This document shows positions 1 through 11,569 of a stretch of DNA of 64,000 nt, piece by piece. The position numbers and the translations under genes were made by a program. Under the pieces are notes generated by a model that saw nothing but the letters and a program-made list of their open reading frames with translations, was not told the origin of the DNA and made no database searches. Where the stretch lies: positions 1 to 64,000 of the forward strand of contig JADFUC010002052.1 of NCBI GenBank assembly GCA_019722365.1, written 5' to 3'. Each line of letters opens with the position of its first letter. Within the stretch, counting starts at the first letter, position 1. This stretch comes from Lithospermum erythrorhizon (Eukaryota; Streptophyta; Magnoliopsida; Boraginales; Boraginaceae).

Positions 1-887
1 ATCTTCGTTCAGTTACGTATTGCTACAAATCATAATTTGGGGTTCTTAAAGTACTTACTATATTATTATAGTGCAACAGTACTGATCTTGTGGAGTAAAT
101 TCCACCAAAAACCACACGCTTCAAATTCAAGCATTAATTTGACTTCCCTTCGACTCCTTGTTGCAATATCAATCGTATGATATCTACAGTTGGTCCTTTG
201 CGGAGAGTTTGAATCGAGAACCGTTATGCTAGTAAACAAGGATGAGACAAAACCAAAAATACCCCCAAAATTCTTAGGAGAATTTCGGCCAAAAGGGAGG
301 GGGCTGCTCTCACGGTTTTTGATGATGAAAAAACACAAAACTTGTCATGAAAACCCTAAAGTTTTGCTTATATAGGGTTAGGTTAAAAAGCAAAACCCGT
401 CGCTGACTTGGATTAAGTGTTAGCTTGACTCGTTAACTCTATTGAATTCGTTAAGACACTAATGAATTGCTAATGAGTTAGACTATTTAATTAGCTTAAT
501 TAAATAATGTGGAGTCAATATCAATAATCTTTCAAGTTATTGATAAATACTAAAATACTTGAACGATTAAATAACTATTTAATTGATTCTATTTGTTCAA
601 TCGATATTCTACATTAAATGTAGAACCCTTGTATTGAAATACATTCTCAATTATCACCTTCTCTTTAATTTCATACATGAAACATAACTCAAACGTCAGC
701 ATGTGTGTGACCTTCTGAAGCTTAGATAATAGTAGGCTGTATAATGAGAGCCATATTAGTAATATACAATTACTAAGTTGAACTCTAAGTTCTAATAGTC
801 ACATTTAACCCAGGCGGTAAATGAATTGATACACAATTAGCCATAGCGGGCATAATAAATGGAATCAATTCTCATTGATTTCCAACA
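1..887 (-). repeat. Copia-type LTR, inverted, cut by window edge
   Basis: Read on the minus strand, this segment begins tgttggaaat at 887 and stays related for hundreds of bases to the plus-strand LTR that begins at 3594. Shared blocks include the first 30 bases, the stretch with gaacttag, the actattat block, and the atgaaattaaa block. A TATA-like ctatataagc lies near 370 on the minus strand, as expected in an LTR promoter. The copies are clearly diverged, with many substitutions and indels. No polypurine tract lies next to the 887 end, so this LTR is not simply the partner of the pol fragment that follows. The other LTR end is outside the window. Confidence 0.7.
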
Positions 888-2790
888 AAACTTGTGCCCC
901 CGAATCCAAATGCTATTTCATAGGATATCTGAAAGGAAGCAGGTTGGTTACTACTTCTGCAAGAATGAGAATAAATCTTCATTGCTAAGACGAGTGTTCC
1001 TTGAAAAGGAATATACATTCGAAGACTAGAAGTAATGGTGTTCATCTTGATGAAGCTCGAGTTGATGAAGTCAATCGTCGTCTAATGCGAAGCGTCGGCC
1101 TTGCCAAGAATTAGCACCTTAACTTTCATGAAGATCGGTCCTTGATCCACAAGAAGTTATGGAAGAACCAACCCCGCAGGAGATCAGCGGGGATGCGTCA
1201 CGAACGGTATTTGGTATGGTGAAGCTATACGTCATTGAAAGTAGCAGGCCACTTCTTATAAAGAAGCGATAAATAAGCGAGGATCTTGTAAAATGGCAAA
1301 TAGCCATACAATGCGAGATGAATTCTATGTGAGAACAGAGTTTGGTACCAAGCGGGGTTCGCCTATTGAGATAGCAAATGGGTATTTAAGAAGAAACATG
1401 ATAAAGGCGGAAACATCGGTGTTTTCAAAGCTAGACTTATGGCGAAGGTTTCAAAAGCCGAGTTCCTGTGGTGGACTATGGCGAAACCTACTCGCCGATA
1501 GCTATGCTTAAATCCATGCGGATAATCTTAGCCATTGCTACGTTTCATGACTTCAAATACTGGCAAATGGATGTAAAATTGCTCTGGTCAAATTTAAGAA
1601 GAGAGGATGTATATGAGTGCGACTTTCCAGGAACTTACGTGTCCTAAAGACTTCAAGAAAGTATGCAAGTTGCAAAGGTCCATTTATGGTCTTAGCGGTA
1701 TCTGTGATTGGAATCTACGTTTTTGATGAATCAATTAAAGATTTTGGTTTAAATGAGCGAAGAAAGAATCTTATTAATATGCAAGAAGGTAAATTAAGTT
1801 ATGTATAGATTCGTGTCACGTATGTCGATGACATACTTATCATTGAAACAAGCATTAGAGTTCTTGAACTTCGGTCAAAAGGATTGGGCTGTGTAAATAT
1901 TTCTCAATGAGACTTAGGCGAAGCACAATATACTTGGAATAAAAGATCCGCCGAGATCGGGCGAGGAAGGCTCGATTTGGACTTTGTCGAGATACCTATG
2001 TGAATAAGATGCTACTTGAGGTTCAACGTGAGTAATTCGAGAAGGATAATCTCCCATGAGACATGGAGTTCGGCTTCCACGGTGGAAGCCGCAGTGTCCC
2101 ACATTACTAGTCTTTGAGATGAACAAAATGAAGGATGTACCTTGCGCTTGACTATAGGATCCATCAGTATGCCGTATTTATGCTATTTAGACCTAAAGTG
2201 TGCTATCTTGGCTGAGTATAACTTGATAGATACCAAGCTAATCAGTGAGGACCTTTGAGTTTACGTGAAGTGCATCTTGAGAATATGCAGGAAGACTAGA
2301 TGCTTTCTTGGTATATGGTAGAGATGATGAGTTAAGTAGTCACGGGTACACGATGCGAGTTTTCAAAGTGACAGAGGCGACTATCGTTCCGATCCCAGAG
2401 TATCTATTTTGTCTCAGCGGTGGAGCCGGTATCTTGGAGTTCCAAGCGGTGCATTGCCAAATTCTACCACGGAATTTGAGTACATCGCGTCTGGCTCCGC
2501 TAAAGAAGCATGTTGGATTAAGAGTCGTGGCGAGCTTGGTGTAGTACTGCGTTGAGGACAGTTGAATTCCTTTGTGATAAAGGCGTGGCTCAGCTAAGAA
2601 CCCAGGCACATCACAAATCAGCTTACGTACCCAAAGTATCCTTAATTAGAGATATGCTTAATAGAGGTGATATCAAAGTAGCAAAGTAACCTTGAGAGGC
2701 CAATGCCGCCTGACCCGCTTTTTGCGAACGCTCGTCGGGCAAAGCGTGATGAGCGTACAACGAACATAGGTCTTACGGATGTCGCGGTGG
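888..2790 (+). pseudogene. Copia (Ty1-like) pol remnant: integrase tail, reverse transcriptase, RNase H
   Basis: This is a decayed 3' half of a Copia polyprotein, broken by many stops and frameshifts. In order it shows the integrase C-terminal stretch (ESKCYFIGY near 900, RRVFLEKEY near 990), the reverse-transcriptase block CKLQRSIYGL near 1660, the catalytic YVDDIL near 1820, DLGEAQYILGI near 1920, and the RNase H tail with PLIRDMLNRGDI near 2635. Gag, protease and most of integrase are missing; the homology starts abruptly beside the inverted LTR at 887. The order of domains (integrase before reverse transcriptase) identifies Copia rather than Gypsy. It cannot encode a working protein. Confidence 0.85.
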
Positions 2791-3593
2791 TGTTAAGGTT
2801 AAGTAGAATCATTATGTATCTATTGTGTTATGTGAACAAATATTTGAATATTGGTGCTTAACATATTCCTAGTATATTCTTCTACTGGCGTCTATATGTT
2901 AAATTTACATATAATATACATGTATTATCCTCGATGAGTGAAAAGTTAAAATCCCTAGGTTAGTTTATGTTTTCTAGAGAGGCAACATGAATTGTTGATT
3001 ATACTCTTGAAACATAGGATAGCAGGCCTTGGTCGGAATCTTGATAGTTAGAGCGACAAGCATTACGACTAACGTGATGTTTTGATTAGTAGATAAGTTG
3101 ATCACTGCTCTTGATTCGATCAAATCTAGTGGTGACAGTGCAGTGATTGGGGTAAGTATGACCGAGAAAGCGAATTCTATAGAAGATATGTATATTTGTG
3201 TCTATGATATTTGTTTAGAATTTTAGGTTAAACTGAATTCTTAGACCTCACGATATATAACTATACATGTTATATACAAACTCTCGAACCTTGATATACA
3301 AGGAGTATAGCGGGGATTATAACGGCATATGTTGGGTCCTTACTTTGAGTGAGTATAGCGATAGATGTTGATATATTAGGAAGGATTTATCCGTCCTTGA
3401 TATACAAGGAAGATCTCGGGGCCTCTCGCTGATTAATGCTTGATTGGTTTATGGAAGCCATAAATGCTTATTGGGAGTTCATACTCGAGTAAAGAAAGTT
3501 GTGGGTGTTCACTTTGACACACTTCTTATGGTCAGCCTAAACTAGAATCGTGGCGATAAAGTAATTGTAAGATGTCGTCCAGGCGAGTGGGAG
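2791..3593 (+). other. Non-coding spacer between pol remnant and 3' LTR
   Basis: AT-rich sequence with no coding potential that I can support. It ends in gcgagtgggag just before the LTR start, which matches the polypurine tract usual in plant Copia elements. A short palindrome, ccttgatatacaagg, occurs twice, near 3290 and 3396. Confidence 0.6.
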
Positions 3594-4480
3594 TGTTGGA
3601 AATGAATGAGAATTGATTCCATTTTATTGGCACTTACGTTGCGACGATTATGTATCGGTCGTTTACCGGGTTGATTTATTTGTGATTCTTTGGAACTTAG
3701 TGTTCACCTTAGTAATGGTAGATTACTGAGTAAGTTCTCATGATAGTTTAAGAGGTTATGGCGGTGCTAGATCTTACTCGTGTCGTTATATTAATAGTAA
3801 TTGGTCAAATTATTATTATTATACAACTTACTATTATGTCACAGGAGCCTGAAGGTCATACAATGATATTCCGAATAATATTTCATGAATGAAATTAAAC
3901 GTATATTGAGAAATGTATTTCTCAATATTTATATATATTTATCAAATATATATGTTGATGAGCGTCGTTAGTTAAACTTGCGAGTTTAATCAATTACTTG
4001 ATTGAATCGATGAATAACTGATAAGTTGTCGATAGTGACTTCGTTAGTATTTTAATTGACTTGTTAAGTTAGTAAAATAGAACAACTCACTAGTAACTCA
4101 TTACTTAATTAGAGGCTCATAACGGTCTAGTAAGTTAGCAGAACAAGCTGTTTTCTTAACGAGTTGTATGAATGGAATTTTTGGGACTTGGTATTTAGAG
4201 GGGATTAGGTTTTTCGCGACTGGCCCAGAATCATAAAAAACCTCCACCTCCCTCTCTAATAGTGCCGCCACCCTCCTTGGTGAATTGGAAGATTTTTCTC
4301 TTCCAATTCTCGTTCATCCTCAAACTCTAAGCAGTTCAAGTTCTCGGTTAGATTTCCTTTTTCTTGGTGGCTGTGCAATCTAAAGGACATCTTTTTCGGT
4401 GTTGAACTAAGCATTGGAGAGGATCTTGAAAGGGCTTTCACGAGGCACTTAAGTGAGGATTTGGAGTTCAAGCTTGCTTC
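3594..4480 (+). repeat. Copia 3' LTR
   Basis: The LTR starts tgttggaaatg directly after a polypurine tract and is oriented like the pol remnant upstream. It is homologous to the inverted LTR at 1-887. The end is approximate: I place it near 4480 from the length of the other copy, since no clear target duplication is visible. Confidence 0.65.
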
Positions 4481-4489
4481 CCATTGGGA

Positions 4490-5390
4490 AATGTAAAATT
4501 TTAGTATTCATACATTTTTTATTTTATGTTTAGATTAATTTACATTATTTTTGAATCGGGATGTATGAATAGGTATTTTATCACGAATAAATTCATACTA
4601 GATTCTAACTTTATATACACACACCCGTGCCTATTTTGCCCCTCGAGTGCATTTGTTATACACACACCGACAATTGGTTTAAGATTTGAATTTATTAGAG
4701 GTAACACGTAGGTAGTCACGTGGCGAGGAGGCGGTGACAACGGAAATTTAGAGTTTAACGGAAAAAGTGCGCCGGGACTAATTTGCCATCAATTTGAAGT
4801 TGGATGGGGAAAAGGTCATTATAGAAAGTTGGGTGATGGAATGGAATCCCGGATGAAAGTTGGGTGATAGTTAGGCTGGCCACTAATGAATATTAGCGGA
4901 ACTATATCTTTCTGTACCGTTTTGGTCTGTTCTCTGTTTTGAAGGATTATTTATTTGTTTCTTTAATTCTTTGGTTCTTGCAATGTGTAATGTTAATCCT
5001 TTATGCGTGTATAATAACGTTAATTGATTAGCACTTGCTTCTTTTTCCCCTTGCCACTTTATTTAAAGATTTTGAATTGTAATAGGAGAAGGTATGTTGT
5101 TATGTTTTATGAATGTTAGTGTATATAAAAGTATAAATATTTCTAACTTTAATTTGTTTATGTGAACAGAATTAGCTGCTACTTCATCTCGAGGAAGCAA
5201 TATAAATAATGCTTAGCAAATTGTTCATGTTACCAAGATAGTTTTATTGAACTATTTTATTGTATTTTTTTTATATGTTTATTGAGTAGATTTCTGATTG
5301 TTCATATTTGTGTATTCTTGATTACAGATAGTTTATTGTAATTGGCCGACTCCGTCATCCGTGTTGCTTTCGAGTTTGTTGGCACTATTG
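4490..5390. other. AT-rich sequence without a recognisable gene
   Basis: No supported coding region. It lies between the Copia LTR and the minisatellite, and may belong to the hAT-like element that ends at 5862, but I could not find that element's left end. Confidence 0.5.
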
Positions 5391-5399
5391 ATCTTGTTC

Positions 5400-5630
5400 T
5401 TTGTATTTCGGACTATTAATACTTGTTTTGTTTGTATTCGGACTATTAGTACTTGTTCTGTTTGTATTCGGATTATTAGGACTTGTTCTTGTTTTGTATC
5501 TGAATTATTAGGACTTGTTCTTGTTTTGTATCTGAATTATTAGGACTTGTTCTTGTTTTTTACTTGGACTTGTTCTAATTTTGTATTTCGGACTATTCGG
5601 ACTTGTTCTAATTTTGTATTTGTCTGTTGA
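5400..5630 (+). repeat. Minisatellite, 30-34 bp unit, about 7 copies
   Basis: Successive units read approximately tattcggactattagtac followed by ttgttctgtttg, drifting to tatctgaattattagg then acttgttcttgttttg. Unit length varies from about 21 to 34 bases. One reading frame stays open through it, but this is a consequence of the repeat and not a gene. Confidence 0.8.
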
Positions 5631-5754
5631 ATTTTAAATTGTTTCATTCTTATTTAATAGGAGCTACGTCGATGTAAATAAAAGGATCAAAATGTATGTT
5701 TAAAAAGCAGTCATTAAATAAATGTTAAAAGGACAGTGAGGCCCAAAATCCAAA

Positions 5755-5862
5755 TCAAAATTTGGTGTTAATTTGAGGAGGCCCAGACGAAAATAACCGA
5801 GGAGCCGAACGGAACGATTCAATCGGAACCCAGCGGAACAGCGGTTTCGGTTCCATCCCTGA
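5755..5862. mobile_element. Right end of an Ac-like hAT element
   Basis: The segment is dense in ccgaa, cggaa and cggtt motifs and ends ggttccatccctg. Its complement starts cagggatggaaccg, which resembles the CAGGGATG termini of Ac/Ds-type hAT elements. The bases after it, atgtaccg, could be an 8-bp target duplication, but I did not find a matching left end. Confidence 0.5.
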
Positions 5863-5935
5863 TGTACCGAAATTTGGTCGGTTTGGTTCTCGTTTTCCCG
5901 AAAACCGAACCCGAACCGACCACGTTATTTGCTAT
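5863..5935. other. Junction segment rich in ccgaacc motifs
   Basis: A 70-base stretch of gaaccgaac/ggtcggtt motifs separates the Ac-like terminus at 5862 from the point near 5935 where homology to the hAT transposase begins. It looks like a hAT subterminal sequence of a different family from its right-hand neighbour. Confidence 0.4.
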
Positions 5936-5939
5936 ACAT

Positions 5940-7494
5940 GTTATACCATATACGTTTTCAATTCCATCTTTCCATTTACGAACATCAAAACTCTTTAGTT
6001 ACGGATTAAAGGGTGATAAAGATTCATAATACGATTTCACATAGAAATTAAAATGCTTTAATTGCTTTACAAGATCCAAAATTAAACCAATTGCATATGC
6101 ATGTTGTATATGATGAAAATATTTAAAAACTTATCTTCCATATTGGAATCATATCTCTAAGCGACATAATTGTATTTCTATGTTTAGTCATATGAATGAT
6201 GGAAGTGCGGCACATTCTAAGCAAGATGAATGTTGGCTCGGATTGAGTTGAAAAAACTTTAGTATAATCTTTAAGTGGCTCTAGAAACTTAGTAATTCAT
6301 AGCAATGTTTACAATTAGTATATGTAGTGGAACATAATACTTTAATCAGACATACTTCTCTCACCAAAAATGGAGATTTCTTGTATACATATATGCACGA
6401 GTAGATACGTAGAGTCGAGTTCCATCTAGTTCACAATCCAAAAATTAATTTCTTAAACTACTTACGATCTAATGATTTTTATATTCATGTCTTACCGCCA
6501 TTAACAACCCAAAATTCTTGACTTTCTGAATTGGTAAAATAAAACTCATCCCAAACAACTTTTATTCCATCTTTATGACAACTAATTGAAGAATGACATA
6601 TCTAACATGAAAAAAGTTCACTAAATCGATTTAATAGGCATCTTTAATTTTCGATTGAACGGAATTAAGCGGGCCAGCATTATCAAATGAAATTGAACTA
6701 ATCACTATCGAACATTTGTAATCATTAACATGCAGTATACCTTCGAAATTAGAATATTGTTATGTTTAGCAATCGATCTAAAATATATAATTCTTCTTTG
6801 TAAGACCCAATCTTGATCAATCAATGACATGTTACACACATTATATCAAAATTCAAAAAGACACCAATATCACTAGTCAAACACATTTTATAAGGCAAAT
6901 TCATAAGAGTTTTACCTAGAAGATCTCTTTCATTTTTAAAATATTTAAAAGCATAGGTTCGTAAAGTAGTCACGAAGGATACGTATGGCTTTCGAGGATT
7001 AACGACATTTTGAATCCATTTAGTAAGCATGCATCCATCGCCTTGTAATAATTAAAAGCGAAAAACTGCAGATTCACAATTTCGCTAGTTTGATCACATA
7101 AGCCAAAATACTAAAAAAAAGTTCTTACCGGTTTGGATATCAATAGTTCCTTGTGTACCACCCTCCCCACCGCTATCTTTAGTGATCTTATGACCCGCTA
7201 AGTGTCTAGCAAGATGACCGGTTCCCCCTTTACCCCCACCCGTTTTCCATGATAGAGTAGCCTTACAATTTATACAAGTTGCCGTTTCTTCCACGGTCTC
7301 CGTTAAAAATATTTCCAAATCCATGAAGTTGTTTTCCTTTCATTAGTAGTATCCGTAGCACTAGATTGAGAGTTAATAATGGTTGGATTCATCCATGCGA
7401 TTATCATCCTCTAAATTAACATAATCGTTAGACATAGACATACTAAGCATTTGCTTGATTTGCACATTTTACCAATATTACGTTTTGATGCCAT
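5940..7494 (-). pseudogene. hAT transposase remnant, copy A
   Basis: Two open pieces remain. At 7324-7094 there is a BED-type zinc finger: a CINC pair followed by GTGHLARHLAGH, giving the C2H2 pattern. At 7030-6821 there is the conserved catalytic-core stretch MCLTSDIGVFLNFD, ending at a TGA where copy B has a tryptophan codon in the CHWIDHDW motif. Downstream homology continues past the stop to about 5935. An early stop also lies just after the start codon region. The protein is dead: stops are present and the C-terminal hATC domain is absent. Confidence 0.8.
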
Positions 7495-7859
7495 TAATTT
7501 AGAAGAACAAATATCACAATTTATAAAAGTTAGTAGATAATCTTAGAGCAGGAGATGGAGCGATGTAAGATTACATAGATTGCAATGAAACGAAGCCATG
7601 CCTTGAGAGATAGAGAATCCTTAGACTTGATATAATTCTTCAATATGAATTCTTAAATGTGGAAACGATATAGTGCTTGGGCTTCGATCAAAAACGACTA
7701 ATGAGTATTGAAATTGTAGTGGTGAGAAATGAATGAAGTGTTGAAGAATTGCTTATTGTGCTTTGGAGATTTAACTTCAAATGATTGTGAGTTGTGAGAA
7801 ATGAAAGGAAAGGTATTGTCACTTTTATAGACCTTTCCATGGTGTCTTTTGACTTTTCT

Positions 7860-8160
7860 ACTTGACGATAAACTTGTAGTACCATTTAATCAGCTTGAGG
7901 TACGCGTTCAATACAAAAAGAGCCGTTATATAGCCGTTGGGAAGCGTGGTACGTTTATGCAGTGGTACCACGTTTAGTACAAAAGAGCCGTTATATAGCG
8001 TTGGGAATAAACGTGGTACCGTTTGATCAGACGGTACCACGTTTATTCATCTGGTAACGTTATTACATTATGAGCGTTCTGAAACCCAGCGTTGGTTTAA
8101 CAAGCGTGGTACCATTTGAAAACAATGATGCTACGTTTATATCGAAAAAATGGTCGGGGA
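7860..8160. repeat. Palindromic ggtacc subterminal motifs, copy A side
   Basis: At least five variants of a palindromic motif of the type aacgtggtaccgttt or aaacggtaccacgtt occur here, with a duplicated block starting aaaagagccgttatatag near 7916 and 7980. Position near the element end, density and palindromy fit transposase-binding subterminal repeats, as known for Ac (AAACGG). Confidence 0.55.
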
Positions 8161-8366
8161 AAGCATTGTGTACATAAGGGACAAGCGTGAGTGCCGTTTG
8201 GTATTAAGCGATGTCGCGTTAAAGGCTCCGAGCCCTACAAAAGTGGGTCTCGGGCGAATAAGCCCGGTAACCCGCCGCGTGCCGAGGCGGCGGTCGGGCC
8301 GGCCGTTGATCATTAAGGCCCGGCCTGTTAGTTAGTCACGTTTAGTTCGGTTATCTTCTTAGAATT

Positions 8367-8374
8367 ACCGTAAG
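8367..8374. repeat. 8-bp target site duplication, left (accgtaag)
   Basis: The bases accgtaag directly precede the terminal tag of the hAT element at 8375 and recur exactly at 13636-13643 after its other end. Eight bases is the hAT superfamily length. Confidence 0.85.
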
Positions 8375-8539
8375 TAGTGGCAAGCCGGGCGGCCCGTCCG
8401 GCCATAAGGCAAGGGCGGCCCATGCTTTATATTCGGCGGGCGAGACTCCGTTAACGGGCGGGCGGGCCCGTCCGTTAAGCGAATCTTTGGGCCTGTTGAT
8501 TTGAGGCCCGATGTATCGAGGGCCGGCGTGGCTTACCGT

Positions 8540-8760
8540 TTGAATTCTGGCGGTACCTCGTTTGTGATACAAGCTTGATATACCGTTTAAAGTAAGCAGT
8601 ACCCGGTAATGCATAAACGAATATATACTTGGCTACTACAACATAAGCGGTATACGTTTCTACGATAACGGTACCACGTTAAAGAATCGATAGCTATTTT
8701 TTATGAATTTGTATGATCAACCGAGTGCCGTTGGAATTAAAACGGTACCGTTTTACAATT
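8540..8760. repeat. Palindromic ggtacc subterminal motifs, copy B left side
   Basis: Variants ggcggtacctcg, aacggtaccacgtt and aacggtaccgtttt occur in about 200 bases inside the GC-rich left terminus of the hAT element. Confidence 0.55.
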
Positions 8761-9074
8761 AGCGATGATGCCGTTTCATCTAAGGCCTATAGACCTGACT
8801 CCTAACAAACCATCCTACTTTAGCAAAACTCAAAATGAAGAGGTCACAAGGGGCAACACCTCCCTTCGTTTCTCATGACTACTTAATCGTTAACTTGCAT
8901 GATACCAAAGAAATAAGGAGAATCACTGACTTAATTACAATATTCATTACTTGTGGTTTTTGGGTTTATTACCGTTACAATCAAGTGAATCAACGATCTT
9001 ACCTTTGCTCCATTTACGATCCGGTATTATTTATCAACTTTTATAAATCTTTTTATATTTGTTCTTCTTAATTA

Positions 9075-11205
9075 ATGGCGGCAAAGCGTAACTTAGCGGA
9101 AAAAAGTATTCAAAGTGATAGTGCTAGTATGTCCAATGATTTTGTTAATTTAGATGATGATAATTGTATGGATGAACTACCCCTTATTAACTCTCAATCT
9201 AATTGCTAGGATTACTACTATTGAGAAAAAAAAACTTCATGGATTTGGGAAATATTTTCTTGGAGACAGGAAAACAAAGCGGCAACTTGTTTTAGAGGTG
9301 TAAAGAGTACTCTATCATGGAAAAGCGAATTGGGGTAAAGGGGAACGGTCATGCTTGCTAACCTTAAGTGGTCATAAGATAACCTTCATCTGATAGTGGG
9401 GAGGTGGTATACAAGGGAACTATTGATACCCAAACCGGCAAAAACTTTTTTTTAGTATTTTGGCATATAGGATTGAAACTATGAAATTTGTAATCGGTAG
9501 TTCTTTGCCTTTTAATCATTGTGATGGATGGCGTTTCACTAAATGGATTCAAAATGTCGTTAATCCCCGAGCAATACGTATCCCTCGGTCTACTTTACGA
9601 AACTATGCTTTTAAATATTTTAAAAGTGAAAAAGATCTTCTATGTAAAATCTTCATGAATTTGCCTTATAAAATGTGTTTGACTAGTGATATTGGTGTCT
9701 TTTTGGATTTTGATATAATGTGTGTAACATGCCATTGGATTGATCATGATTGGGTCTTACAAAGGAGAATTATATATTTTAGATCGATTGCTAAACATAA
9801 CAATATTCAAATTTCGGAAGGTATACTGGCATGTGCCAATGATTACAAATGTTTGAATAGGATTACTTCAATTTTTATTTGATAATCGTCACGCTAATAA
9901 ACGTATCAATTTGAAGGATTAAAAGATGCCTATTAAACTTGATTTAGTGAACTTTTTCATGTTAGATGTTTATATACGTCCTTCAAATTAGTTGCTAAAG
10001 ATGGAATACCGTTGTTTGGGATGAGTTTATTTTACCAATTCGTAAGGCCGTTAATTTTGTTGTTAATGGGGTAGAAGACATGAATATAAAATTGGTTGAG
10101 GCCGGGAAAAAGTTTAAAAATTAATTTTTGGATTGTGACACTAGATGGAACTGGAGCTTACGATCTACTAGTTAGGTGCATATAATAATATAAGGATGAG
10201 AATTACAGCATTTTTATGAATCGTACTCCCGTTGGTGAATATTATCCCCGACTCACATATAATAATTGGAAATATTGTTATGAATTGCTAAATTTCTTGA
10301 CCGTTTTAAAGATTACACTAAAGTTTTTTCAACTCCAATATAGACAAATATTCATCTTGCTAGAATGTATCGTTAATCTTTCCCATTCATATGACTAAAT
10401 AGAGATGGTCATGTTGTTAGAGATATGGTTCGAATATGGAGAGACAAGTTTTGGAAATATTTTCATCCTATCCACGTATATATACAATTGGTATATGAAA
10501 TTTGGATCCTAGCAGCTAAATTAAGTCATTTAATTTCTATGTGAAATCCTATTATGAAGCAATTAGTATCCCTTTAATCGAACTACTAAAGTTTTGATGT
10601 TCAAAAATAGGAAAGATGGAATTGAAGCGTATATATGTAACATGTATAGCAAATATCGATCAAAGGTATGGGCAAAATGGGCCGTACCCTCACAGTAGTG
10701 GAACAAATTTTAATATTCCCACGTAGGGAGTTAAGATCTGAAGTCAACATGATCACCTAAGGAATGTTTTACAATTACTAGGTAATCTTAATCCAATCGC
10801 TCCATGAAGACACTAATGGGGATTAACCCAATATTTAACTACTAACTTTGAATTGATCAATATAATGATAATAACCCTTTTGATATATTGAAATGGTGGG
10901 CGACTAAAGGAAGCTTGCCATTGTTTCGGTATTGTCTAAGATGGCAAAGAAATATTTTTCTATACCTATGTCAACAATAGCTAATTGAATCCGCATTTAG
11001 CATGGCGAGAAACTCAATGCTTCAGGCACGTTCAAGACTTACAAGTTGGCGATTGAAGTATGTGTTTGTATCAAGGATTGGGCTGACCGCGGAGCATCGG
11101 ATGCAAGATAAGGATACACTCATGGAAGGAAAGGAAAAGATTTGTTCGACGATCTTAGTGACATTGAGGAAAATTCAAATAGATGAAGAGAACAACACAA
11201 TATGA
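9075..11205 (+). pseudogene. hAT transposase, decayed, copy B
   Basis: The ATG at 9075 (MAAKRNLAEK) matches the start in copy A. Reading on through stops and frame changes, one finds the BED zinc-finger region near 9270-9370 (degraded), then a 140-codon open piece at 9460-9882 with KMCLTSDIGVFLDFD and the CHWIDHDWVLQRRI motif typical of hAT transposases. The C-terminal hATC dimerisation domain follows near 10880-11110: FDILKWWATKGSLPLF, then ESAFSMARNS. It is more complete than copy A, to which it is about 85-90% identical over the conserved core by eye. Stops throughout mean no intact protein. Confidence 0.85.
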
Positions 11206-11399
11206 AATACATTCCGACAAGAAGAATGCAGAAGATGGAAATAGTGTATGATGATTAGATTTGTATAGTTTTTAAATTTTTTGATTGAGTGTATGAAATT
11301 AATGTAATCTCTAGCAAGCACGAGTACAAATTAATGTGTCTCAATAATACCAATATCTTTTATGTTTCTTTTACATTTCAATACGATTAAATGGAATTG

Positions 11400-11560
11400 A
11401 AGCGGTATACCATGCAAAATTAATGGTACCACGTTATATACTTAAGCGTGGTACCGTTAATAAGCGCGATACCACGTTTAGGTTATTGCTTACATTTAGA
11501 TGCGTAAGTTAAGCGTGGTACCGTTTATTATGAAACGGTACCGCGTTTATATCGGATAAG
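11400..11560. repeat. Palindromic ggtacc subterminal motifs, 3' cluster
   Basis: Five variants of the same motif (for example aagcgtggtaccgttt and aaacggtaccgcgttt) follow the transposase remnant. This would normally be close to the element end, yet the terminus lies 2 kb further on. Confidence 0.55.
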
Positions 11561-11569
11561 GAGTTGCGA

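Larger units (their letters stand above)
5935..8340 (-). mobile_element. hAT element copy A, 3'-truncated, reads leftward
   Basis: This copy is closely related to the plus-strand hAT at 8375-13635 but points the other way. Homology runs from about 100 bases upstream of the transposase start (ATG at 7494-7492) down to about 5935, then stops abruptly, so the C-terminal dimerisation domain is missing. The 7860-8200 part carries the same palindromic ggtacc motif as the neighbour, and 8220-8330 is GC-rich with gggccggcc blocks like a hAT terminus. I could not define its outer terminus or a target duplication. Confidence 0.7.

Noticed and set aside
5361..5543. Cys/Leu-rich 60-codon frame
   Set aside because: It is a translation of the minisatellite.
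8835..9071. 78-codon open frame before the hAT transposase
   Set aside because: Its end overlaps the 5' leader shared by the two hAT copies, and no domain is recognisable.
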